64,000 nt of DNA from Microbacterium sp. AG238 (lineage in GTDB: Bacteria; Actinomycetota; Actinomycetes; Actinomycetales; Microbacteriaceae), in assembly GCF_003610405.1 (NCBI RefSeq), contig NZ_RAQC01000001.1, positions 434,001-498,000 on the forward strand, given 5' to 3'. Made by a program: the position numbers and the translations under genes. A model generated the notes under the pieces. That model saw only the letters and a program-made list of their open reading frames with translations, searched no databases and was not told the origin of the DNA. Shown piece after piece: positions 53,352 to 60,418 of this stretch (the first letter of the stretch is position 1; every line of letters starts with the position of its first letter).

Positions 53352-54125
53352 TCAGGCCTCGCTCATCGCGATGACCTCCTGCTGACCGCGTGCCGCGAGG
53401 GCGGCGGCGCGAGCGGCGATACGGCGCTCCTGCTCGATCTGACCGGCATCGAGGATCTCCTGGTCGACCGGGTAGCTCTCCACCTTGTTCACGCCGTTGT
53501 ACTTGGCGATGTAGGCGTCGAGCTCGGGGCCGGACTCCCACGACGTGATGAGGCAGTAGCGCGGCTCGTCACCGTAGTGAGCGGCGGCGTGCCACAGGCG
53601 CTGGGTGTCGACGATGAGCTGTGCGCCGGCGGGGAGAGCGATGCGCGTCTCCTCGCTGGGGTCGGTGCGGTTCTCACGCAGCACGAAGTAGCTCGTCTTG
53701 TCGTCCGTCAGGTTGAAGAAGCCGCGGACGACCCAACCCGTGCCATCGGGGTTGAGGCGGTTGTTGTCGTCCTGGTGCAGGTTGTAGAGGCAGTCGGCAT
53801 ACGTGTTCGGCTGCAGCTCGATGATGCGGCAGCGGCCGACGTTCGCGCCGGGCTCCTGCGCACGCGCGGTCAGCGTCGGCGCGATCGCGGTCTGCGAATC
53901 GATCCAGACACCGTCCTTGTCGGTGCGCGGCGGCTTGTGGTTCCAGAAACCGTTGCACTCGATCTCACCCTTGGCCGAGGCCAGCGGGGCGAAGCGGGTG
54001 TCTCCGGAGGACTTCCAGTCGACGTACTCGACGTCGAGCCATTCCTTCGGATCGATCTCCTTGTTGTAGCGGTCGAGGACGACGTAGCCGGTCTCCTCGA
54101 GGGCAGCGGACTTGATGTAACCCAT
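53352..54125 (-). CDS. 2OG-Fe(II)-oxygenase-like protein, unknown substrate
   Basis: A 257-aa protein I do not recognise by name. It has a possible HxD...H facial triad: His117 and Asp119 (YNLHQDDNN), His179 or His183 (RLWHAAAHYG) and Arg189 with a beta strand (RYCLITSWESG), in the order of cupin-type oxygenases. No signal peptide; the C-terminal 40 residues are helical and charged. ATG at 54125; the AAAGG is 12 bases away, a poor spacing. The upstream gap has a near-iron-box palindrome, so an iron link is possible but unproven. Confidence 0.6.
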   Translation of the reverse strand: MGYIKSAALEETGYVVLDRYNKEIDPKEWLDVEYVDWKSSGDTRFAPLASAKGEIECNGFWNHKPPRTDKDGVWIDSQTAIAPTLTARAQEPGANVGRCRIIELQPNTYADCLYNLHQDDNNRLNPDGTGWVVRGFFNLTDDKTSYFVLRENRTDPSEETRIALPAGAQLIVDTQRLWHAAAHYGDEPRYCLITSWESGPELDAYIAKYNGVNKVESYPVDQEILDAGQIEQERRIAARAAALAARGQQEVIAMSEA

Positions 54126-54175
54126 GACGGATCATGACCTTTCTGTCGGACAAGCGAAGTTTTTACAGGCCCGAC

Positions 54176-54193
54176 TTAGGTCAGCCTACCTAG
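54176..54193. promoter_or_regulatory. Iron-box-like palindrome in a divergent promoter
   Basis: TTAGGTCAGCCTACCTAG resembles the DtxR/IdeR box TTAGGTTAGGCTAACCTAA but has six instead of seven bases between the half-sites, a one-base deletion. It overlaps the -35 position of a TAGACT promoter (-10 at 54212-54217) facing the DUF262 gene. DtxR control is suggested, not shown. Confidence 0.4.
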
Positions 54194-54251
54194 GGCTCCT
54201 GAGCGCGCCGGTAGACTCGTCCGGGGTTTTCGAGGAGCGATTTCGGAGAAC

Positions 54252-56264
54252 ATGAGCACTGCCACGAATGTCGAAGCGACCGCCGTCAACACGATCGGCT
54301 GGCTCTCGGCATCCGAGACCACCATCGTCGTGCCGGTCTATCAGCGTCAGTACCGCTGGGACATCGGCGGTTGCGAGCAGCTGCTCGGCGACATCCGATC
54401 GGTCTCGGCCTCGGATGACGCTCACACCCACTTCATCGGATCGATCCTCTCCACCGCGAGCACCTCGACCGACGACGATGCCCAGCTCGTGCTCATCGAC
54501 GGGCAGCAGCGGATCACGACGCTGATGCTGCTGGTGGCAGCCCTGCATCACACGCTGCGCGACGACGATCCCGGCCTCGCGCGAGAGCTGGAGGCCGTGC
54601 TCGTGCGAGCGGACGACCCGTCGCGCACCAAGCTCCGACCCCACCGTGCGTGGGCCGACGTCTTCGAGAGTGTCGTCCTCGATCGGCGCGGGCCCGAGGA
54701 CGAGCAGCGCGCCTCGCGTTTCGACGACAACTACGCGTTCTTCCGCAGCCAGATCCGCCCAGGCGAGGCCGCCACGCTGTGGCGTGGCCTGCAGAAGCTC
54801 GAACACGTCTCGATCACCCTGGGCGCGCAGGCCAACGCGCAGCAGATCTTCGAGAGCCTGAACTCCACCGGTGAGCCGCTGCGCGACCACGAGCTGATCC
54901 ACAACTACGTGCTCATGGGACTCACCCACACCGAGCAGAACGAGATCGAGCAGGAGTACTGGCTTCCGATCGAGCGGAACACCGGCGACGCGATCGGGTC
55001 GTTCTGGAATCACTACCTGGTCATGCTCACCGGTCGCGAGGTGCTCATCACCGGCGGACGCGGCGTCTACGACGTGTTCCGTCAGCAGTTCCCGCGGCTC
55101 GACATCGACAGCCTGCGCGAGCACGCGACGAGCTGGCGCACCTTCTCGGAGATCTATCGCGAGCTCCTCGACCCGGCCACGAGCGACGACCCGGACGTCG
55201 GCCGTCAGCTCGGCTACCTCGCGGTTCTCGGCCGCCAGATGTTCCCCCTCGCGATGCGGCTCGTCCACGACCAGCGCGCCGGCATCCTGCCCCGCGACGA
55301 GCTGATCGCCCGCCTCGAAGACATCCAGTCGCTCCTGCTGCGCCGTGTCGTCGTCGGCATCGCGACCGAGCGGCTCGTCGCACGCCTCTGCCGCGCCTAC
55401 GCCGAGGGCCCTGATGCCCTCACCCGAGCGATCGCGCGCATCACCCCCTCAGACGAGCGCGTGCGCGTGGGCCTCAAGTACAGCGACCTCCCCCACCCGC
55501 GTTACGTGCTGGGCCGGCTCGCCGGCGTCGATCCCGCCGACCTCCTCGACGTGTCGCCCGTCTTCCCTGCCGGCGCCGGTGACGACTGGTCGGGAGATGG
55601 CACGCGGCGCTTCACCGACTACAGCGAGGACGAGCAGAACAGCCACCGCGCGCTGGCTCACACCATCGGCAATCTGACGCTGCTCGAGCAGGATCGGTCC
55701 GAGCGCGCGCTCGACGCCACCTTCCCGCAGCTGCGCCCGGTCCTGGCGGGTAGCGCGGTGGAGATGTCGCGCGAGATCGCCGAGCACCCGCGCTGGGACA
55801 CCGCGGCGATCGGAGCACGCACGGAAGAGCTCGCTGCGCGCTTCGTCGACCTCTGGCGACGCCCGCCGGTGACGGGAATCGACGACGACAACCTCACGCC
55901 GATCCTCGACGCGAAGCTGCGCCGGGGCTGGCCGCGCGGCTGGCAGCGAGAGTTCGACTACGTCGAGTTCCGCGGCGAGCACTGGGAGGTCCCCGACGTC
56001 CGCTACCTGTTCAACCGCGTCTTCAAGCGCCTGTGGGTGGATTCCCGGCAGAGCGTGATCGACTTCAGCGCCCGCCGGGGCGGCCCCGTGTACCCGGCGA
56101 TGGCCTGGAACGGCCAGTGGGACGAGCTCGGCGAAGGCAGCTACCTCTACATGGGATGGGACTCGCGCTACATGCTCACCGCGGTCCAGGGTGTCCTCGA
56201 GGAGGCCGGCTGGGCGTCGGAGGTCTTCCTGAAGTACTCCTATATCGGCGACGCGATGCGCTGA
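54252..56264 (+). CDS. DUF262-family protein with degenerate DUF1524 region
   Basis: A 670-aa protein related to GmrSD/BrxU-type modification-dependent nucleases. The DUF262 part is intact: VPVYQRQYRWD (27-37), VLIDGQQRITTL (80-91) and IFESLNSTGEPLRDHELIHNYVL, a ParB/Srx-like NTPase or nuclease fold. The later part has HTIGNLTLLEQDRS (from residue 470), the DUF1524 IGNLTLL block, but the preceding HxxP catalytic histidine motif reads DVSPVFP (433-439). The final 120 residues are a conserved-looking module of no known name. GGAGA precedes the ATG. Phage defence is a family inference. Confidence 0.8.
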   Translation: MSTATNVEATAVNTIGWLSASETTIVVPVYQRQYRWDIGGCEQLLGDIRSVSASDDAHTHFIGSILSTASTSTDDDAQLVLIDGQQRITTLMLLVAALHHTLRDDDPGLARELEAVLVRADDPSRTKLRPHRAWADVFESVVLDRRGPEDEQRASRFDDNYAFFRSQIRPGEAATLWRGLQKLEHVSITLGAQANAQQIFESLNSTGEPLRDHELIHNYVLMGLTHTEQNEIEQEYWLPIERNTGDAIGSFWNHYLVMLTGREVLITGGRGVYDVFRQQFPRLDIDSLREHATSWRTFSEIYRELLDPATSDDPDVGRQLGYLAVLGRQMFPLAMRLVHDQRAGILPRDELIARLEDIQSLLLRRVVVGIATERLVARLCRAYAEGPDALTRAIARITPSDERVRVGLKYSDLPHPRYVLGRLAGVDPADLLDVSPVFPAGAGDDWSGDGTRRFTDYSEDEQNSHRALAHTIGNLTLLEQDRSERALDATFPQLRPVLAGSAVEMSREIAEHPRWDTAAIGARTEELAARFVDLWRRPPVTGIDDDNLTPILDAKLRRGWPRGWQREFDYVEFRGEHWEVPDVRYLFNRVFKRLWVDSRQSVIDFSARRGGPVYPAMAWNGQWDELGEGSYLYMGWDSRYMLTAVQGVLEEAGWASEVFLKYSYIGDAMR

Positions 56265-56397
56265 TCGCCTACCAGAGCCCGAGGTGCGACGTCAACAACC
56301 CCGACAGGCGGCCTCCGACCGCGTAGCTTCACTCTTGTACGTGAGCGGTTCGGTAGAGACGGTGTTCGGGTCACTTTCTCCCAGGGCTCACTGACGG

Positions 56398-56436
56398 CCC
56401 CGCCGTGAGATTTCATCTCCGGCGGGGTCGTCCCCT
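56398..56436 (+). terminator. Strong terminator after the DUF262 gene
   Basis: CCCCGCCG/CGGCGGGG plus an inner GAGAT/ATCTC pair form a 13-bp stem with one bulge, followed by TCGTCCCCTTTTC. It ends the DUF262 transcript. The other bases between 56265 and 56567 show no gene. Confidence 0.8.
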
Positions 56437-56556
56437 TTTCACCGAGGCATCGGCAGCGGATGGCGCGCACTTCGCGGCATCCGCTGCTGTTCAAGCTGCG
56501 CCCGACGGACGAAGGTGCGCCACAACCTCCACCGGAGTCGCTCAGGCCCGGTGTCG

Positions 56557-56562
56557 TAGAAT
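56557..56562 (+). promoter_or_regulatory. -10 box of a leaderless SDR transcript
   Basis: TAGAAT is a near-consensus -10 that ends five bases before the GTG at 56568. The message would begin at or beside the start codon, so no Shine-Dalgarno is needed, and none is present. Confidence 0.55.
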
Positions 56563-56567
56563 TCCGT

Positions 56568-58049
56568 GTGCTTCCCGACACGATCTCCCCCGCTTCCGTC
56601 GCGCCCAGCGGCATCGACCCGGCCGACCTCGCCGCGACGCTCCGCGTCCTGGAGCAGCTCGCCGACATCGATCATGCCCACCCGGATTACGTCACGGTGC
56701 GCCGCGCGACCGCCGCGATGTTCAAGGCGGCGAAGAAGGTGCGGCGCCGCGAGATCCGGGATGCCGTCGCCTCCGCCGACCGCGCCGTGGTGCACGCCAC
56801 CGCGACGGGTGCTCCCGACCGCATCGACGACGAGACCCGCGGCATCCCGATCTCGTCGTCGACGACCGCTCCGGTCGCGGGCACGCTCATCAAGGCGCGC
56901 GCCTGCTACATCTGCAAGCAGCCGTACACGCTCGTGGACGCCTTCTACCACCAGCTCTGCCCGGACTGCGCGGCCCTCAGCCACGCGAAGCGCGATGCTC
57001 GCACCGATCTCACCGGGCGCCGAGCGCTGCTCACGGGCGGCCGCGCGAAGATCGGGATGTACATCGCGCTGAGACTGCTGCGCGACGGCGCGCACACGAC
57101 CATCACGACCCGCTTTCCGCGCGACGCGGTGCGCCGGTTCACGAGCCTGCCCGACTCGTCGGACTGGATCCACCGGCTCAAGGTCGTCGGGATCGACCTG
57201 CGCGACCCCGCCCAGGTCGTCGGACTCGCGGATGACGTCGCCGCGGCCGGCCCGCTCGACATCCTGATCAACAACGCGACCCAGACGGTGCGGCGCTCGC
57301 CCGGTGCCTACCAGCCCCTCGTCGACGCCGAGCTCTCGCCCCTGCCGGACGGGCCGTTGCCCGAGCTCATCACTTTCGGACACACCAACGACATGCATCC
57401 GCAGGCGCTCGAGCGGTCGGTCAACGCGCACCCGATCCTCGCCGCCGCGGCCTCCCGTGCCGACGAGCTGACCGAGCAGGCGATGGCCGCGGGATCGAGC
57501 TCGCTCGACCGGCTCGCCGCGGGCACGGCGATCGACGCCGGGGGCCTCATCCCCGACCTCGACAGCGTCAACTCGTGGACGCAGCGCGTCGGCGACGTCG
57601 ACCCGCTCGAGATGCTCGAGGTGCAGCTCGCCAACACGACGGCACCCTTCCTGCTCGTGTCGAAACTGCGCGCGTCGCTCGCGGCCAGCCCGGCCCGCCG
57701 CACCTACGTCGTGAACGTGAGCGCGATGGAGGGCGTGTTCAACCGCGGCTACAAGGGACCGGGACACCCGCACACGAACATGGCCAAAGCCGCCGTGAAC
57801 ATGCTCACGCGCACGAGCGCGCGCGAGATGTTCGAGACCGACGGCATCCTCATGACCAGCGTCGACACCGGCTGGATCACCGACGAGCGCCCGCACCCGA
57901 CCAAGGTGCGGCTCGCGGAAGAGGGCTTCCACGCCCCGCTCGACCTCGTCGACGGCGCCGCGCGCGTCTACGACCCCATCGTCCGCGGCGAGGCCGGCGA
58001 AGACCTCTTCGGCGTCTTCCTCAAGGACTACTCCCCCGGCGCATGGTGA
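56568..58049 (+). CDS. Zinc-motif-containing SDR-family protein
   Basis: A 493-aa protein. Residues 1-100 are helical; CYIC (Cys113, Cys116) and CPDC (Cys131, Cys134) form a treble-clef or ribbon-like zinc site; then comes an SDR Rossmann domain with LLTGGRAKIGMYIALRL (about 154-170) and DILINNATQ. NVSAMEG supplies the SDR serine, but the YxxxK position reads TNMAK (Thr403, Lys407), so the usual catalytic Tyr is missing. An insertion of about 80 residues follows NNATQ. Oxidoreductase activity is doubtful. The GTG start is inferred from a -10 five bases upstream. Overlaps the next gene by GTGA. Confidence 0.75.
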   Translation: MLPDTISPASVAPSGIDPADLAATLRVLEQLADIDHAHPDYVTVRRATAAMFKAAKKVRRREIRDAVASADRAVVHATATGAPDRIDDETRGIPISSSTTAPVAGTLIKARACYICKQPYTLVDAFYHQLCPDCAALSHAKRDARTDLTGRRALLTGGRAKIGMYIALRLLRDGAHTTITTRFPRDAVRRFTSLPDSSDWIHRLKVVGIDLRDPAQVVGLADDVAAAGPLDILINNATQTVRRSPGAYQPLVDAELSPLPDGPLPELITFGHTNDMHPQALERSVNAHPILAAAASRADELTEQAMAAGSSSLDRLAAGTAIDAGGLIPDLDSVNSWTQRVGDVDPLEMLEVQLANTTAPFLLVSKLRASLAASPARRTYVVNVSAMEGVFNRGYKGPGHPHTNMAKAAVNMLTRTSAREMFETDGILMTSVDTGWITDERPHPTKVRLAEEGFHAPLDLVDGAARVYDPIVRGEAGEDLFGVFLKDYSPGAW

Positions 58050-58255
58050 GACTTCCCGTGCCGGGCAACCGAGTGGTCGTCCGCTACCTGCTGCCCACGG
58101 GACAAGCCACGGATGCGCTCGGCGAGCTGCTGAGCGCGGACGACGAGCTTGTCGTCGTCGACGGCAAACGCGGGGTCGAACGTATCCGTCGCTCGGACAT
58201 CATCGCGGCGAAGCCCGTTCCCCCGCCTCCGGCGCCGAGGCCGCGCCGCACCTGA
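58046..58255 (+). CDS. Small SH3-like protein, coupled to the SDR gene
   Basis: A 69-aa protein starting VRLPVPGNRVVVRYLLPTG. The sequence RVVVRYLLPTGQATDALGELLSADDELVVVDGKRGVERI matches the N-terminal beta-barrel module found fused to GNAT acetyltransferases in Actinobacteria; here the acetyltransferase is absent. A Pro-rich end follows (PVPPPPAPRPRR). The GTG overlaps the SDR stop (GTGA), so the two are cotranslated. Function unknown. Confidence 0.65.
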   Translation: MRLPVPGNRVVVRYLLPTGQATDALGELLSADDELVVVDGKRGVERIRRSDIIAAKPVPPPPAPRPRRT

Positions 58256-58295
58256 CGTTCGTCGCGGCTGACGCGCTCGGCAGCACAGCGAGCGT

Positions 58296-58337
58296 GCGAA
58301 AGCCCGCGATCCGACATTCGGAATCGCGGGCTTTCGC
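58296..58337. terminator. Bidirectional 15-bp terminator
   Basis: GCGAAAGCCCGCGAT and ATCGCGGGCTTTCGC flank a 12-base loop with a further short CCG/CGG pair. It lies between the convergent SDR operon and the alcohol dehydrogenase gene and can serve both. Confidence 0.85.
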
Positions 58338-58342
58338 GTCGG

Positions 58343-58384
58343 GCGTCAGACGTCAGGCGTCAGGCGTCAGGCGTCAGGCGTCAG
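58343..58384. repeat. Six tandem 7-bp repeats at the end of the dehydrogenase gene
   Basis: GCGTCAG occurs six times in tandem (the second copy is ACGTCAG). The array spans the last codons and stop of the dehydrogenase. On that strand each unit reads CTGACGC and contains TGA, and because 7 is not a multiple of 3 a stop appears in every frame within three units. Confidence 0.85.
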
Positions 58385-59426
58385 ACCGCACCAGGATCTT
58401 TGCGCCGGCACCGCCGCGGAGCTTCTCGATGGCTCCCACGACGCCGTCGATCGGCACCTCCTCGACCCAACCGGTCGTGTCGTACACGCCGCGCGACATC
58501 GCGTCGATGACGGCATCGAAGTCAGCCGGAAGGTAGGCCAGCGCACCGGCGATCTCAGTCTCGGCCATCACGAGCTGCGTCGGCGAGAACTCCATGGCGC
58601 GCTCGTGAATGGCGACGACGACCAAGCGTCCGCCGGGTACCAGGCTCGCCAGGCCCGACGTGATGGCGGGTCCCGCTCCCGCGGCGTCGAACGCGACGTC
58701 GGCTCCGCGACCGCCGGTGAGCTCGGCGACCGCGGCGGCCAAGTCACCCGAGACCGGGTCGACCACGGTCGCGCCGAGGGCGGCGATCGTCTCACGCCGC
58801 GCGGCGCTGGGCTCCGAAACGAGGACCTTCTCGACACCGTGGGCCTTGAGAGCGAACCAGACACCGATACCGATCGGGCCGGCCCCCGCGACGATCGCCG
58901 TCTGTCCGGACGTCACATGCGATCGCTCGACAGCATGCCAGGCGACCGCCATCGGCTCGACGAGCGCGCCCATGCGGAGGTCGACGTTCTCGGGGAGCTT
59001 GTGCAGCATCAAGGCCGGAACCGTCGTGTACTCCGCCATCCCGCCGCCGTGCGAGCTGAGCCCGTGGAAGCCGATCTTCTGGCAGGCGTTGAACATGCCC
59101 TTCTCGCACGCGGGGCACTCGCCGCAGTAGTAGACCGGCCAGACGGCGGCGCGGTCGCCGACGGAGACTCCCTCGACGCCCTCACCGACCTCGACGACGG
59201 TTCCCGCGAACTCGTGTCCGAGGATCTGCGGAAGCTGAGCGCCCGTCACCGGGTGCGGCTCGTCCAGGGTGAGGCCCGCGGCCTCAGGCGCGTAGTACAC
59301 GTGCAGGTCCGACCCGCAGATCCCCGCGAAGGCGTTCTTGAGCTTCACCTGCCCAGCCTCCACGGTCGGTTCTTCGACGTTCTCCACGCGGAGGTCTTCC
59401 TTCGCGTGGAACACTGCTGCCTTCAT
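58374..59426 (-). CDS. Zinc-dependent alcohol/polyol dehydrogenase (butanediol dehydrogenase-like)
   Basis: A 350-aa medium-chain dehydrogenase. Catalytic zinc ligands are in GICGSDLH and LGHEFAGTVVEVGEGV; the structural zinc loop is GECPACEKGMFNAC; the cofactor fold is IVAGAGPIGIGV near residue 175. Closest by eye to (R,R)-butanediol or sorbitol dehydrogenases; the exact substrate is open. AGGAG precedes the ATG. The upstream TetR gene, same strand, is the likely regulator. The last codons lie in the 7-bp repeats. Confidence 0.88.
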   Translation of the reverse strand: MKAAVFHAKEDLRVENVEEPTVEAGQVKLKNAFAGICGSDLHVYYAPEAAGLTLDEPHPVTGAQLPQILGHEFAGTVVEVGEGVEGVSVGDRAAVWPVYYCGECPACEKGMFNACQKIGFHGLSSHGGGMAEYTTVPALMLHKLPENVDLRMGALVEPMAVAWHAVERSHVTSGQTAIVAGAGPIGIGVWFALKAHGVEKVLVSEPSAARRETIAALGATVVDPVSGDLAAAVAELTGGRGADVAFDAAGAGPAITSGLASLVPGGRLVVVAIHERAMEFSPTQLVMAETEIAGALAYLPADFDAVIDAMSRGVYDTTGWVEEVPIDGVVGAIEKLRGGAGAKILVRSDA

Positions 59427-59451
59427 CGTGATCTCCTCTCGTTCGGCTGCG

Positions 59452-60000
59452 TCACCGCAGCCACCATTCCGGCGATGCGGCGAGGATCGCCCTCGTCGCC
59501 CACGCCACGTCATCGGCACCCGAGCGCAGCCAAGCCTCGATCGCCGCGACCGTCCCACCCGCCGCGTACGCCACAGCGATCTCTCGCGACGGCAGATCAT
59601 CGATCGCAGGCGGCTCGATTTCGGGATGCCGTGCGAGCCATTCCTCGAGGCCTGCGGCGATGACCCGTTCGAGCACGGCACGGATCGGAGCAGCGAGCGA
59701 GGGATGCAGAGCCCCGCGATAGACGTCGGCGCGCTGCTTCACGTGCTGGAGCAGAAGTCCTTCGGCGGTCGACAGCGAATCGAGCTCGCCGACATCCGAG
59801 AGCACGTCCGCCAGCTCGACACTCAACGCGTCGGCGACGAGCGAGACGGGCGCGTCGGCATGGCGGTAGAAGGTGTCGCGGGTGACACCTGCGGTACGGC
59901 AGATCTCCGACACCGACAGGTCGGTGAGCGGGCGCACAGCGGCCAGATCGAGCGCGGCGCGACGCAGCGCCTCTCGGCTGCGCATCGACCGCGGGTCCAT
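59452..60000 (-). CDS. TetR-family regulator next to dehydrogenase
   Basis: A 182-aa regulator: HTH at about residues 9-55 (REALRRAALDLAAVRPLTDLSVSEICRTAGVTRDTFYRHADA), then a short helical domain. Same strand as and 25 bp upstream of the dehydrogenase, so it likely controls that gene and itself. Upstream at 60021-60031 is the palindrome CTGTCAGACAG. Ligand unknown. Confidence 0.88.
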   Translation of the reverse strand: MDPRSMRSREALRRAALDLAAVRPLTDLSVSEICRTAGVTRDTFYRHADAPVSLVADALSVELADVLSDVGELDSLSTAEGLLLQHVKQRADVYRGALHPSLAAPIRAVLERVIAAGLEEWLARHPEIEPPAIDDLPSREIAVAYAAGGTVAAIEAWLRSGADDVAWATRAILAASPEWWLR

Positions 60001-60020
60001 GACCTCAGCTTATCCGACAC

Positions 60021-60031
60021 CTGTCAGACAG
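60021..60031. promoter_or_regulatory. Perfect palindrome upstream of the TetR-dehydrogenase genes
   Basis: CTGTCAGACAG, 21 bases before the TetR start and overlapping the 3' end of the next gene. It differs by one base from CTGTCAGGCAG, the FadR-type box at 27085 and 30713, so it may serve either this TetR or the FadR-family protein. Confidence 0.5.
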
Positions 60032-60275
60032 CGGGCGGCTCCGTACCTGACTCCGCCTCGCTGTCGCCATCGGCCCCCTCGCCCGCCGGCTCCGACGGGA
60101 CCGGAAGCGGAATCGTGATCGACGCGATGCCGCCCCCGCCGAGGAGATCGCCCGCGGGATCGGCGGGTGGCGGCTCGTCGGGCAGCAACTCCGCGTTCGA
60201 CGTGCGGCGTACAGGCTCAGACGGCAGACCTGCCCACTCGCTCGGTTCCTCCGGTCGCTGCATGAAGAGTCCCAT
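60024..60275 (-). CDS. 83-aa Pro/Glu-rich hypothetical protein
   Basis: A low-complexity acidic protein starting MGLFMQRPEEPSEWAGLPSEP, rich in Pro, Glu, Ala and Gly, with no known domain. The ATG at 60275 lies six bases after GACAAT, suggesting a leaderless start; an alternative ATG at 60263 lacks a Shine-Dalgarno. Its stop lies inside the palindrome at 60021. Coding is supported by the conserved-looking PSEWAGLP segment and open frame, but could be doubted. Confidence 0.45.
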   Translation of the reverse strand: MGLFMQRPEEPSEWAGLPSEPVRRTSNAELLPDEPPPADPAGDLLGGGGIASITIPLPVPSEPAGEGADGDSEAESGTEPPAV

Positions 60276-60418
60276 ACGCCCATTGTCACTCCACCGCATG
60301 CCGCTCGCGGCCGCACGGCCGTCGTCTTGCGATGATCGTTCCGGCCCGTCGCGCCGCCCGCCGCTCAGCCGAACTCGGCGGCGCCCCCAACGACATCCGA
60401 AGCCCGAGAGAACCCGAC

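Noticed and set aside
54176..54193. Certain DtxR iron box
   Set aside because: The spacing between half-sites is one base short, so it is kept only as a resemblance.
58343..58384. Possible CRISPR-like array
   Set aside because: Units are 7 bp and directly adjacent without spacers; it is a microsatellite-type repeat.
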